Shown here: one piece after another, positions 1 through 8,862 of the stretch
How positions within the stretch are numbered: the stretch's first letter is position 1
Layout: each line of letters opens with the position of its first letter
Made by a program: the position numbers and the translations under genes
Virus record (IMG/VR): IMGVR_UViG_3300049181_000110
Coordinates: 1-23,266 of that record
Origin: a virus
DNA length: 23,266 nucleotides
Reading direction: 5' to 3' (one strand)
Notes under the pieces: model-generated
What the model was told of the DNA's origin: nothing
The model's input: the letters and a program-made list of their open reading frames with translations, nothing else
The model's database searches: none

Positions 1-489
1 GTCTAAGCCACCTTGTTCATGAGTAGGAGCTCCCGAAGCAACCCTCTTAAGATTATAGTTCTTATCTGTTACTATCTCTCCCGCTCCTCCTGCGCCGGTA
101 CCATCTCCCTCAATCTCCGCCTGAACATATCTGCCGGCTCTCATTCCTCTCTTAGCTTGAGGAACCAGGTAATCCTGACCTCCTGTTTGATCTGCCATAT
201 ATCCTTGTTTTGTTGCTAAAGTATCTACAAATCCGTTGTATGAAGTAGCTGCATCATATTCGTTCTGCTCATATCTCTGTCTTTTCTTAGCTGCCATATT
301 ACCCCCTATATAGCCGGCAATACCTCCTACAGCTCCTCCGATAACAGTCCCCCAGGGTCCTATTACAGAACCCATAGATGCACCGGTAGCTGCTCCGGAT
401 AAAGCAGCCTGGCCAGATGACTTAAATACTTGCTTTTTTGTTCTTGGAGTTACTTCTTCAACTTTCTGTACTCCATATATATTATCCAT
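1..489 (-). CDS. Partial glycine-zipper virion protein, probably cargo/ejection type (C-terminus cut by window edge)
   Basis: An open frame starts at ATG 489-487, two bases after the stop of the muzzle gene, and runs 163 codons to the window edge without a stop, so only the N-terminal part is present. Residues 26-66 are Gly/Ala-rich with glycines at 32, 36, 40 and 44 and again at 52, 56, 59 and 63. This GxxxG series is a glycine zipper, which packs helices in membranes. A basic segment (KKRQR, 68-72) follows. Residues 153-162 read GAPTHEQGGL, resembling a short G-x-P-S-H-x-Q-G-G motif I recall from phage virion proteins. In crAss-like phages the gene after the muzzle protein encodes virion proteins including capsid cargo, so a protein ejected into the host envelope is plausible. 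That role is inferred from the zipper and the position; a structural tail protein is the alternative. Confidence 0.75.
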   Translation of the reverse strand, partial: MDNIYGVQKVEEVTPRTKKQVFKSSGQAALSGAATGASMGSVIGPWGTVIGGAVGGIAGYIGGNMAAKKRQRYEQNEYDAATSYNGFVDTLATKQGYMADQTGGQDYLVPQAKRGMRAGRYVQAEIEGDGTGAGGAGEIVTDKNYNLKRVASGAPTHEQGGLD

Positions 490-491
490 CG

Positions 492-3400
492 TTATCTGTA
501 GTTAGGTTCAAAAATAGTCTTTATACCTCTCAGGACAAATTGTCTTCCCGGTACATTATTATAGGTGTATCTGAAACAAGCCCAGTTACCTTTGATACGC
601 TCCCTTTCCCAATAAGCATCATCTATCGGTACCATACCTCCCTGAGGAACATAAATATTATTAGGGCTAAAGATAGGACTGGTCCGATCAACAACAGAAT
701 CTCTCGGTATTGCAATACGATATTCTCCATTTCTGTACTTTATTAAAGTTTGTCCTTGAACGGGTTCCGTATCAAAATCATTGCCTGAGATAAGACTAAC
801 TGTTCCACTATTTTGGTTATCGTTGTAAACTTGTAAAGTAGAGAATGCATCATCTCTTACTCTTACTCCTTCATCTGAATCAGAGAGAATAGCTATGTTG
901 TTGAAAGTCTTACTTGGTCCGGCTGCACATACAGTCTCTACAACTGACTCATACATGGTACCAAAGAAGCTTCCCTTCTCTCCTATATTCATTTCCCAAA
1001 GATCTGCATTATCCTGGTTTCTAACAAATAATACCCTGTTATCAAAGGATATAATTGCAGAAGGATAATAGCTATGGAAACTATCCCAACTTTCATTGAT
1101 CATACTATAAGTTATACTAAAAGGAGAAGTTCCTCTCTTAACTAAGAAGTATCTTCTGAGCTTATAGTCATATCCCCCCAAACATCCTATACCCATAAAA
1201 GGGTTATCTATAAGATGAGCATTATCTGTAGTTATATTACCAAGACTGAACTTTCCATCCTGACTTATAATACCTTCTCCAAGATTCTTATGGAAGTAAG
1301 TAGACATACCATCTTGGCTTATCTCCTTAAGGAAAGTTCCCTCCTTACCTTGTGCCAGACAGAATACCTTACCCTGTAATAAATCAGGGAATATATAACC
1401 TATCTGAGTATGAGTACCGGCATGTTGACTTATAGTTCCAGCAAATCCTCCTTCAGTAGTTGTAACTTCCCTACTCGGTCTTGCAAATAAAGAGCCAGTC
1501 CCAAGTACTACATCTGAGATATTACCCTGAAGTGTAGCTGCCGGCTCTGCAAAAGTTCTCCAAAGAGATTTAGGAGTATGAAGGTATAAGCTATCATTCT
1601 CCACAAAGCTATTCCATATAGGACCGGTATGAGAAGGTAGGTCATAGTAGTTATTAACAGGGAATATTCTGTATGCATCTATAACAGAGTCTTCCGGATT
1701 CTGCTCACTATATATGGTTCTGTTCTCAAATCTTGTAACTATTACCTGAGTAGATCCTTTAATAAAGAACTCCTTAGTATCATTCTCATAACTGTATAAT
1801 CCGTTGTATGCAGATATATTTCCAAGATATCCATAGAACTTACTGAGCATATCGGAAGCTTTAGGATTGTTAGGAAAATAATCCTGAGTATCCAGATTAG
1901 ACGGTTTATGTCTGTAGTAAGTATTGATATCAGACTCTACAAAGAAATAGGCAGCTTCTCTAAAATCAAATCCTTCAGCTGTGTTAGGTCTATCCGGGTC
2001 CGGCCCTGCTCCATCTATATGGAAATAATCTCTTCTTGAGAAAGTTTCAGTTTCATTCTCTGCATAATGAGGTCTGTGAACTGCTTTACCTAACCTTCTA
2101 TGATAAGGATATTTAGTAAGTATGTTGGAAGTATTATAAGAGAACTTGGTTATAAAGGTATCTCCGGAATACACACCGGCATATTCTCTGATAAAAATAG
2201 TCTGACCAGGATCAAATCTTTCAAGCGGAATAAACTTAGCCTGAGTAAGATCTCCATATTGACGAGCGTTAGGTATCTCAAGATTATAGAGGTAGTTAAC
2301 TACATCTGTCTCAGATCCCACAGCTAACCTGTCTCCTGCAGTATAGTTATTAGGATCCGGTCCGGGTATAGGAACACCTTTACAGAATTCTCCTACGTTA
2401 GTATTAGAGTTCTTACAATAGCTGTCAAAACAAAGTTTGTTCTTATCCCAGACTACAGCTGTATTGAACCAAGTAAGAGGCATTCCACTCCCATCCTGAA
2501 GATCATCATCCATCTTAAGTTCTAAACCTCCAGGATTCCAACGAGTACAAAGTCTGTTAGGATCATTTGTATCAGGAAGTAAAGCTGTGTTTCTTCTTTT
2601 ACCAGGATCTACATATTGCGCCGCAAGTATACTTCTGGCTCCTACATCCGGTAGTTCATACTCTTTGTAGTTACAGAACATATCTATGTAAGCCCAGTTA
2701 TTCATCCAGTCTTTACCTGCAGCACCTTTCCAAACTTCAGCCATAAAGTTTAAGACCTTAGCCTTACCTTTTATCTTAAGTATTGGGTTAAGTTTACCGG
2801 CTGCAAGTATTTCAGCAGCCGGTTTATATGAAGTTTGAAGTATAGTTTCAGGTGATCTGAATATACATCTATTGTGTCTTATATCTGTATTTCTCTTAGT
2901 ACCTTCAGCATAAGTGGGAGAACCATCTCCTACGTCTGAAGCACCTGGATAAGCTATACCTTTTTGAGTACCTGCCTGAGCATCTCCTTCTTTCTGAAGA
3001 TTAGCTGAAGTCTTGACTATAGCCCGGAAATGATTAAAGAAAGGCATCTCCATAAGGTTATAGTCATACTTAACATTACCTTCTAAAGTACCGGTTACGT
3101 TTCCATTATCGTCAAAGTGATCAGCAGACTCAACGAGTTTACCTACTATTCCTTGAGCAAAGATAGATTTGTTAGTCTCAGAGTTACGTCTTTCTCTTAC
3201 AAAGATTATCTCAGCAACATTAGAAAGTATATCGGTTGGAATAGATTGAAGGAACTCAAACTTTAGACTTATTAATCTGATGTATGTAGTAGTCCCGGAA
3301 ACCCTGTAATGTGGTTCCTGAGCCGTACTTGGCATGACATGGTGAAGAACTCTTCTATCAGACCTGGGTTTCGGCTGCAAATCTATCACATCAAGAGGTG

Positions 3401-5531
3401 TACTATCACCTTCTTCCGGACCCGGGAAACTTTGTATAAGAGGATATTCAGCTGTTGATACATAGGTACCAAGCAGCCCTGAAGTATTACCTGTATTACC
3501 TATAGGACTTGGCGAAGGGTTTTTACCTTCTGTAACCGGAATACCAGTGATACTTGATACAGATCCTATATCTGTTTTATCATTACCTGGAATATGATAG
3601 ACAAAGCTTGTAGTTCCATCCTTATAAAGCAGGAAGAATCCTAAAGAATATACCTCGTCTCTTCTGTAAGTCTTTTTCTCAAAGGTGAATCTTTCGTCTA
3701 TATAATCTGTGAAAGTACTTGAAAAACTCTCCGGAGTTGTTGCTGTACTTGTTGTATCCTCTGTAAGGTTCTCATAGTTCTTATTAGAATCGGCATCGCT
3801 GCCGGTAGTATATACTTCTCCTGAGTCAGAAAAGATATCTCCTATGTATAACTCATCTTCTGTAGTGAGAACATCTACACCGAAGGTTAGAGTTATAATA
3901 TTTCCCGATATAGAAACAGCAGTAGGGTTAATTAAAGTAGCTGAAGTAGAACCTCCTGATATAGTAGTGGAACCACTTGTACCACCTCCTACAACAGTAA
4001 TGTTCTTTCCGTTACCGGTACCAGTACCTATCCAGTAAAGTTTAAGATTAGAACCATTAAGGACAGCCGCATAGTTTACGTTATCCGGGTGGTTATTTAT
4101 AGCGTTAATCAGGTTAACTGTACTATCCAGGTTGGAAGTAACAGCTAAAAATGTATCATCTGCTCCTGTTCCCGGACTTGTTTCTCCGGTAAAGGTTATA
4201 TCACCTGCCCCAGCTGATTCAAGTGTTATAGTAGTCCCAGCAGCTACAGTAGCAAAAGTAGTTATACTAAGAGTAGCAAAACCTTTACTATCATTTCTGC
4301 GAAGTTCAAAATCGGTAAGACTTGGGGATTCCACATTCTTACTCATTCTTATGAAGACTTTATCTGCCTCAGATATAATAGGACCAGTTTGTTTATAGAA
4401 ACCGGTTGAAGAAGCACTACCGCTTTCTTCCCTATTACAGTAAGCTACCTCTTCAATCTCATAACTAACCTTTACATTGTTGGCAATTTCCTGAAGAGTA
4501 TCACTCTCTTCAATAGCTTCAGATAGGTTAGATAGGAAAAGAGTATTATCTTTCTGTTCTATACATTTAGCTCTGTTATACGCTATAGGAACATCTATAA
4601 GCTCTTCTCTTGTTATCTTGACATCTTCTATAGTAGCACCTGTAAAAGTGTATTCTATAGTATCAGAAGTGATAGGTATAGAAGATACAACAGAAGATTG
4701 AAACACCCCTGTCTCATTATAGCTTATTGCTATAATCTGTAGTTCTCTATACTTGGTATCTATGTTAGAGATCTTAAGAACTATGTTCTTATTGATCTCA
4801 GAATCATTATAGAACTGACCATGGTAAGCATTAACTCCTGCAGATCTCTCTGAAGGCACCATAGGTATGAAGTTACAAGGTAAACCAAAAGAAGTAAAGC
4901 CTCCGTTTTCTGTAACATATCTTGTAACAAAGGAATATACACCAGGTTTAATGCTACCCTGCACTCCTTCTTTAATCTCTTTTAAACCTATTCTTGGTAT
5001 AGACTGATCAAATACAAGTCTAGCAGTTTCTTTAGCTTCTCCAACTTTAGGAGGATTGTCCAAATCTATTCTACCAAAAGGATTAAGGTTATCAGTATAA
5101 TATAGTATTCTGTGACTATCAATAGTCTTCCTTGCCCTGCAACTTACAGGGTGAGTAACTTTAAAGCCTAACTCCGAGTTATCAACAGGAACAGTTCCAT
5201 CAGGATTAGCTGGAGCCACAGGATGATAAAAACCATAATCATTATGGGGAGATCCGTCTTCCCGAATATATCCTACCTGACTATGACCAAGATTATCAGC
5301 CAAAACAACTATAATGTCTATATTAAGTACTCTGTAACCAATAACTTTAAAGCCGGCAGGAAAGCTAACTTCACTAAACAAAACTGTACCACTTTCGTTA
5401 GTAACGGAATACATGTTTCCGTCCTTAGATAAAGGAGTAAAGTTCAGACTATATCTTGTAGTATTAGCTGGTTGCATTGAAGGATGAACATCACTATTCA
5501 TCCCATCTATAAGGCGATTAATTTCTTCCAT
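492..5531 (-). CDS. Giant tail 'muzzle'/tail tubular protein (P22 gp10 / T7 gp12-like position)
   Basis: A 1679-residue protein, the largest in the window. It starts at ATG 5531, overlapping the stop of the preceding tail stabilisation gene by 14 bases. The opening residues (MEEINRLIDGMNSDVHPSMQ) and the sequence that follows, with repeated beta-rich segments, resemble the long distal tail protein of crAss-like phages that forms the muzzle at the tail tip and occupies the place of P22 gp10 / T7 gp12. Residues of about 410-565 are unlike the rest: they are rich in Gly, Ser, Thr and Ala and look like a beta-sandwich domain inserted into the core fold. There is no signal peptide or membrane segment. 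It follows an IHF-like and a P22 gp4-like gene, the standard Crassvirales order, and is followed by a glycine-zipper gene. Assignment rests on size, order and overall resemblance; the exact family name is not verified. Confidence 0.82.
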   Translation of the reverse strand: MEEINRLIDGMNSDVHPSMQPANTTRYSLNFTPLSKDGNMYSVTNESGTVLFSEVSFPAGFKVIGYRVLNIDIIVVLADNLGHSQVGYIREDGSPHNDYGFYHPVAPANPDGTVPVDNSELGFKVTHPVSCRARKTIDSHRILYYTDNLNPFGRIDLDNPPKVGEAKETARLVFDQSIPRIGLKEIKEGVQGSIKPGVYSFVTRYVTENGGFTSFGLPCNFIPMVPSERSAGVNAYHGQFYNDSEINKNIVLKISNIDTKYRELQIIAISYNETGVFQSSVVSSIPITSDTIEYTFTGATIEDVKITREELIDVPIAYNRAKCIEQKDNTLFLSNLSEAIEESDTLQEIANNVKVSYEIEEVAYCNREESGSASSTGFYKQTGPIISEADKVFIRMSKNVESPSLTDFELRRNDSKGFATLSITTFATVAAGTTITLESAGAGDITFTGETSPGTGADDTFLAVTSNLDSTVNLINAINNHPDNVNYAAVLNGSNLKLYWIGTGTGNGKNITVVGGGTSGSTTISGGSTSATLINPTAVSISGNIITLTFGVDVLTTEDELYIGDIFSDSGEVYTTGSDADSNKNYENLTEDTTSTATTPESFSSTFTDYIDERFTFEKKTYRRDEVYSLGFFLLYKDGTTSFVYHIPGNDKTDIGSVSSITGIPVTEGKNPSPSPIGNTGNTSGLLGTYVSTAEYPLIQSFPGPEEGDSTPLDVIDLQPKPRSDRRVLHHVMPSTAQEPHYRVSGTTTYIRLISLKFEFLQSIPTDILSNVAEIIFVRERRNSETNKSIFAQGIVGKLVESADHFDDNGNVTGTLEGNVKYDYNLMEMPFFNHFRAIVKTSANLQKEGDAQAGTQKGIAYPGASDVGDGSPTYAEGTKRNTDIRHNRCIFRSPETILQTSYKPAAEILAAGKLNPILKIKGKAKVLNFMAEVWKGAAGKDWMNNWAYIDMFCNYKEYELPDVGARSILAAQYVDPGKRRNTALLPDTNDPNRLCTRWNPGGLELKMDDDLQDGSGMPLTWFNTAVVWDKNKLCFDSYCKNSNTNVGEFCKGVPIPGPDPNNYTAGDRLAVGSETDVVNYLYNLEIPNARQYGDLTQAKFIPLERFDPGQTIFIREYAGVYSGDTFITKFSYNTSNILTKYPYHRRLGKAVHRPHYAENETETFSRRDYFHIDGAGPDPDRPNTAEGFDFREAAYFFVESDINTYYRHKPSNLDTQDYFPNNPKASDMLSKFYGYLGNISAYNGLYSYENDTKEFFIKGSTQVIVTRFENRTIYSEQNPEDSVIDAYRIFPVNNYYDLPSHTGPIWNSFVENDSLYLHTPKSLWRTFAEPAATLQGNISDVVLGTGSLFARPSREVTTTEGGFAGTISQHAGTHTQIGYIFPDLLQGKVFCLAQGKEGTFLKEISQDGMSTYFHKNLGEGIISQDGKFSLGNITTDNAHLIDNPFMGIGCLGGYDYKLRRYFLVKRGTSPFSITYSMINESWDSFHSYYPSAIISFDNRVLFVRNQDNADLWEMNIGEKGSFFGTMYESVVETVCAAGPSKTFNNIAILSDSDEGVRVRDDAFSTLQVYNDNQNSGTVSLISGNDFDTEPVQGQTLIKYRNGEYRIAIPRDSVVDRTSPIFSPNNIYVPQGGMVPIDDAYWERERIKGNWACFRYTYNNVPGRQFVLRGIKTIFEPNYR

Positions 5532-6360
5532 CTAAGTTATGTCTACCTTTCCCCATAGTTCTATATAAATTCCTTTCAGGACTAACATCTGGCACCAGAC
5601 TTAACCATATATTCTTTATTCTCTCCATACCTTCTCTATCCGGCATATTAGCTGCGGCTCTCGCCTGAACACAGTAGTAGTCCCACTTATCTTTACAATA
5701 TTCCATATCCTGCATCCTTGGGTTCTTTAATAAGCTTGGATCTCTCATACTTAAGTGATAAGCAACCTTCCAGAATAAAGCGTCTCTAAAGCTTACATTA
5801 TCCGGTACAAGAGGCCAACCTCTTTCATCCACCGGTAAAGCAAGATATTGTAGCCTTATTATTCCAGTTTCAAAAGCAGTCGTAATACGATTGAAATTGA
5901 TGTTATAGTCAGATGAAGTAAAAGCATTCGCAGTAACATCTCCAAAAAGATTCTTGTTGTGGGATAACCCGGTAACAGTCGTCTCAACCACATTGCTACT
6001 TTGAGCCAGACCAATTCCTGTATACAAAGAATTCTTTTCGTAATCCGACAACGTCGAGAAATCAACCCCCAGCTTTTCCAGAGTTGCCATAAAACTACCG
6101 CCATAAAACCCAGAAGGTGCGCTAACTGAACATCCGTTAAGCATTCTGATAACTTTATATAAGTCGCAAGGGAGCAATCCCTGATAGTTTTGTATAAGTA
6201 CATTGCACTCCCTTTCTTCAAACTGGTAGTAAGATCCTATGTGCTCAAGAGCATCTGCCATCCATTCTATAAAATCTGAGTAGGGTATTTCCTGACTCAA
6301 ACCAAGATCTGTGATGATCTTGTTGATTACTCTATCTATCTTCTCTAAATTATATATCAT
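5518..6360 (-). CDS. Tail stabilisation / neck ring protein (P22 gp4-like)
   Basis: A 280-residue soluble, mostly helical protein. In crAss-like phages the gene just before the giant muzzle gene and just after the IHF-like gene encodes a homologue of the P22 gp4 tail accessory (stabilisation) factor, which extends the portal to form the neck. Visible features that fit are a helical N-terminus (IYNLEKIDRVINKI, residues 2-15), a Trp-containing helix near residues 29-31, a middle Asn/Ser/Thr-rich stretch (about 115-160), and a C-terminal half rich in aromatic and charged residues ending in RGRN-type basic sequence. Its ATG (6360-6358) overlaps the TGA of the upstream gene as ATGA, so translation is probably coupled. 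The call depends on position more than on a diagnostic motif. Confidence 0.75.
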   Translation of the reverse strand: MIYNLEKIDRVINKIITDLGLSQEIPYSDFIEWMADALEHIGSYYQFEERECNVLIQNYQGLLPCDLYKVIRMLNGCSVSAPSGFYGGSFMATLEKLGVDFSTLSDYEKNSLYTGIGLAQSSNVVETTVTGLSHNKNLFGDVTANAFTSSDYNINFNRITTAFETGIIRLQYLALPVDERGWPLVPDNVSFRDALFWKVAYHLSMRDPSLLKNPRMQDMEYCKDKWDYYCVQARAAANMPDREGMERIKNIWLSLVPDVSPERNLYRTMGKGRHNLDGRN

Positions 6361-6803
6361 CTTGAAAAGAATCTTTTATGTCCACCGGGTTGTTTAAATA
6401 TCTCAGATACCTTCCAAGCTTCACTTCCAGAAGCTCTAAAAGAATAGTAGATCAGATTTTTCATCACATACTTTCTTCTTGACCAACTTATCATGCCCAC
6501 GTATCCATCTGAATGTATGTTGGTAAAATATACTTTCTTGCCTAATTTCTTAGTTGTATGATGATCCAGGATAGGTTTATCCGGATCTTTCTTAGTCTTC
6601 TTTACCCAAAGAGTTCCACAGTTAAAAGGTAAAGGAAAAAGTTTACCTTTGCAGATTTCTTCTATAATCATCTTATTAAAAGCATAACAGATATCCCGGT
6701 ATTGCTTTTTAGTCATCTGATATTCTTTCCCTCTACTAAAGTGTTTCTCTTTGTAGAACTTATAAGCATGATCTAAACTATATCCTTTACTGACCTTTGG
6801 CAT
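6357..6803 (-). CDS. IHF/HU-like protein of the crAss virion module
   Basis: A 148-residue very basic protein. The core resembles the HU/IHF fold: a helical segment (residues 31-53, TKKQYRDICYAFNKMIIEEI) leads into PLPFNCGTLWVKK (58-69). That matches the position of the conserved G-F-G-x-F-x-V strand before the DNA-binding arm in HU/IHF. It is longer than HU (about 90 residues), with an extra basic C-terminal region (SWSRRKYVMKN, then KQPGGHKRFFSR). An IHF-like gene between the connector gene and the P22 gp4-like gene is a known feature of crAss-like phages. It could bind packaged DNA or act as a structural ring/neck component. It overlaps the upstream gene by 17 bases and the downstream one by 4 (ATGA). 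Confidence 0.75.
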   Translation of the reverse strand: MPKVSKGYSLDHAYKFYKEKHFSRGKEYQMTKKQYRDICYAFNKMIIEEICKGKLFPLPFNCGTLWVKKTKKDPDKPILDHHTTKKLGKKVYFTNIHSDGYVGMISWSRRKYVMKNLIYYSFRASGSEAWKVSEIFKQPGGHKRFFSR

Positions 6804-7497
6804 TCTTCATGAGGGTTAAAACCTGATCTAAACTATCATTCGTTACATCACTTGGGAAAGATCTAAGAATCCTTAACTCTGTTTCTGCAACAAGCTTTAC
6901 TATAGTATCTACATGATGAAGAGGTAAACTATATTCAAAATCCATAGTTTCAAAGACAGAGGAGCAATCCAGGTTATTCGCAGGGCATTCGCAAACTTTA
7001 AAGTGTTCTGCTACATAAGGATCCTCAAAGACACCTCTTATGTAAATCTCATCTAACATAAGGGTAGGAGGATCTAAGATATAGATAAATCCATTCTCAT
7101 AGTACCACTTAGGTTCTTTTGATGTGAACTTTCTTCCTCTTGACCAGAATGAGGTGGAGGAATATATCTTTGTAAATGGTCTTCCATCAGATAAGCCTAC
7201 ATAGGATATGTTCAGGCCGGTATGAGTCTCAAGTGGTTTAGGTATCTTCTTCTCAGTTCTCAGACCACATACACTCTCACAACAGTCTTTATCAGACTGA
7301 ATTAGACTTACTTTACCTAAGTTCTGAGTATAAAGCTCAATATTAAACCTACCCTTTTCCTGATCCTGTTTAAGTAACTTAGCCCTGTAATATCCGATCA
7401 TAAAAGCTATCTGAGTGTCGGAGACATTCGAGTCATCAGACTCCAGACCTCCGGCCATAAGGTTCTTTATATTGTAAACTATCTCAGATAAAAGCAT
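6787..7497 (-). CDS. Neck/connector-type virion protein, first gene after the terminator
   Basis: A 236-residue protein beginning MLLSEIVYNIKNLMAGG. It has a helical N-terminal part (1-50), a beta-rich middle with several aromatics (about 95-150), and a helical C-terminus (LHHVDTIVKLVAETELRILR, about 190-210). This helix-beta-helix layout and the place between the capsid genes and the IHF-like gene match the ring/connector proteins of crAss-like virions. Cys residues cluster near 72-77 (CCESVC) and 168-178 (CECPANNLDC), which is unusual for a cytoplasmic phage protein. It is the first gene after the terminator at 7527-7556 and may have its own promoter: TATCTTTA lies at 7510-7503, 5 bases before the ATG. 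The exact ring position is unknown. Confidence 0.65.
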   Translation of the reverse strand: MLLSEIVYNIKNLMAGGLESDDSNVSDTQIAFMIGYYRAKLLKQDQEKGRFNIELYTQNLGKVSLIQSDKDCCESVCGLRTEKKIPKPLETHTGLNISYVGLSDGRPFTKIYSSTSFWSRGRKFTSKEPKWYYENGFIYILDPPTLMLDEIYIRGVFEDPYVAEHFKVCECPANNLDCSSVFETMDFEYSLPLHHVDTIVKLVAETELRILRSFPSDVTNDSLDQVLTLMKNAKGQ

Positions 7498-7502
7498 AGA
7501 TG

Positions 7503-7510
7503 TAAAGATA
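7503..7510 (-). promoter_or_regulatory. Possible Bacteroides-type -7 box before the tail block
   Basis: The minus strand reads TATCTTTA, 7 of 8 matches to the Bacteroides -7 consensus TAnnTTTG. It shares TGTATCTTT with the stronger candidate at 22844-22837. It sits between the terminator at 7527-7556 and the ATG at 7497, where a new promoter would be expected. It is only 5 bases from the ATG, so the transcript would be nearly leaderless, and no clear -33 element is visible. Confidence 0.35.
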
Positions 7511-7526
7511 CATAGAATAAAGACAT

Positions 7527-7556
7527 AAAAAAAGGGAGACTCTCGCCTCCCTTTTT
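7527..7556 (-). terminator. Intrinsic terminator closing the head block
   Basis: Minus-strand sequence downstream of the 420-residue structural gene (stop 7574) forms GGGAG/CTCCC with an 8-base loop, followed by seven T. The flanking A5/T5 tracts extend the stem to ten pairs. Because it carries A-tracts before and T-tracts after on both strands, it could work in either direction, but no plus-strand gene is present. Confidence 0.85.
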
Positions 7557-7573
7557 AGTTGAAAAAGTTACTA

Positions 7574-8836
7574 TTACATAGTAGACAGTGCAGTAAATCC
7601 ACACACTGTAGAAAAGTATCCGTTTAGCAAAGCAAGGAATCTGTTGTTACCTGCAGTAGCATCTGCCTGGTTAGATCCTGTAGGGATATAGATCTCAGTT
7701 GAAAGAGGAGCTCTATAAGTATCCTGGAAGTCTCCATTAAGAATCTCAGCATGTTGGATGATCACGGTAGCATAACCTTGGTCAACTACAACTTGAGAGT
7801 TGATTCTCTTGTCTGTGATACTCAGCTTAGCTGTGTCTCCCCAGTATCCTTTAGCTTTTTCTTCTCTTGCAGCAACCTGCTTCCAGTATCCAATACCAGG
7901 GTTAGCTTCAGTAGTAGTTACAGTAGCTTTAGACTCTACATTCCTGTCATCTGAATCAGCAAATGAAGCTACAAAAGTCATGAAGCTGTATTCATCGAAA
8001 GGCTCGTTAGCAGCTCTGTAGATCTTTGAATCCTGAGCTACACCTGTGATCTTGAATCCCCACTCAGTAACTACAGTCATCTTACCGATGTTAGCAGCCA
8101 AAACCGATCCTGATGTTCCTTTGTAAACAACATCAAGTTTATAGGTGTTAGCATCAACCACAGACTCAATAACATACACAGGGCTTGCATAAGTAGTACC
8201 ACCGATTCTGATGATATCTCCTGCAGCGTATCCGTGACCTGTATGAGCTACAGTTTTACTTCCTTTAGTTACTGTTGCACCGGCAGCGTTAGCTGTGAAA
8301 GTACCATTACATACTCTTTCAAGTTTGATCTTATCAGAGATAAAGTCATAGCCAAGTTCTTTCTGATCAGCAAGCTTAGCTATATAAGCTGCTCCAATTT
8401 GTTCAGTTGCAGTAGCAGATCCAGGATAATCAAGATCAATCAAAGTTGGCTTTTGACCATGTACTCTGTGTGAATCTTTGATTCTGATTCTTAATCTGTA
8501 CTCAGTATCAACATCTATGTTAATACCGGTACCTGAAGTTCCATTATACCCTACGTAGGAAACCTGCTCCGATGGCGCAGTGTAAGCTTTGCCTGAATAA
8601 AGGGAGACAGTATTTCCTTGAATAGGGGAAGACAGGATCGCAATACCTGGGGCAATTCCCATAGCTATTCTAACTCTTTCAAGTTTTGGCAAAGCCGCAG
8701 CTGCCGCAACTGTAGTAATAACTGTGCCGTTTTCTGAAAGCAACAGTAAGTCTCCCTTAACTATGCTAGGAAGGGATGTTCCGGTAGTAGTACCGTCACC
8801 AATAAGTACTCGCTCTACATATTTGTATAAGCTCAT
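7574..8836 (-). CDS. Structural protein with internal FCCH-like beta domain, possibly an auxiliary capsid protein
   Basis: A 420-residue protein without Cys clusters or membrane segments, rich in Ala, Gly, Thr and Val, as many major virion proteins are. The N-terminus (MSLYKYVERVLIGDGTTTGT) and C-terminal part (RAPLSTEIYIPTGSNQADA, near 376-395) look like one conserved fold. Between about residues 175 and 258 lies a separate segment with alternating beta pattern (TVAHTGHGYAAGDIIRIGG, then VYVIESVVDANTYKL). It resembles the H-G-(F/Y)-x-x-G-D-x-(V/I) pattern of short FCCH-type beta domains seen in phage tail and fibre proteins. It is followed directly by an intrinsic terminator, which suggests a separately controlled, abundant product. 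Auxiliary capsid protein, head fibre or tail protein are all possible. Confidence 0.65.
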   Translation of the reverse strand: MSLYKYVERVLIGDGTTTGTSLPSIVKGDLLLLSENGTVITTVAAAAALPKLERVRIAMGIAPGIAILSSPIQGNTVSLYSGKAYTAPSEQVSYVGYNGTSGTGINIDVDTEYRLRIRIKDSHRVHGQKPTLIDLDYPGSATATEQIGAAYIAKLADQKELGYDFISDKIKLERVCNGTFTANAAGATVTKGSKTVAHTGHGYAAGDIIRIGGTTYASPVYVIESVVDANTYKLDVVYKGTSGSVLAANIGKMTVVTEWGFKITGVAQDSKIYRAANEPFDEYSFMTFVASFADSDDRNVESKATVTTTEANPGIGYWKQVAAREEKAKGYWGDTAKLSITDKRINSQVVVDQGYATVIIQHAEILNGDFQDTYRAPLSTEIYIPTGSNQADATAGNNRFLALLNGYFSTVCGFTALSTM

Positions 8837-8862
8837 CGTATTCTAAGTTTATAGGTTAAAAA

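Noticed and set aside
3844-4398. Plus-strand frames of 64 and 88 codons
   Set aside because: They are antisense to the Gly/Thr/Ser-rich inserted domain of the muzzle gene, and their Val/Pro/Ser composition is a shadow of it.
5859-6221. Second minus-strand frame of 120 codons nested in the tail stabilisation gene
   Set aside because: Fully nested in a well-supported gene and of low-complexity Leu/Arg composition.
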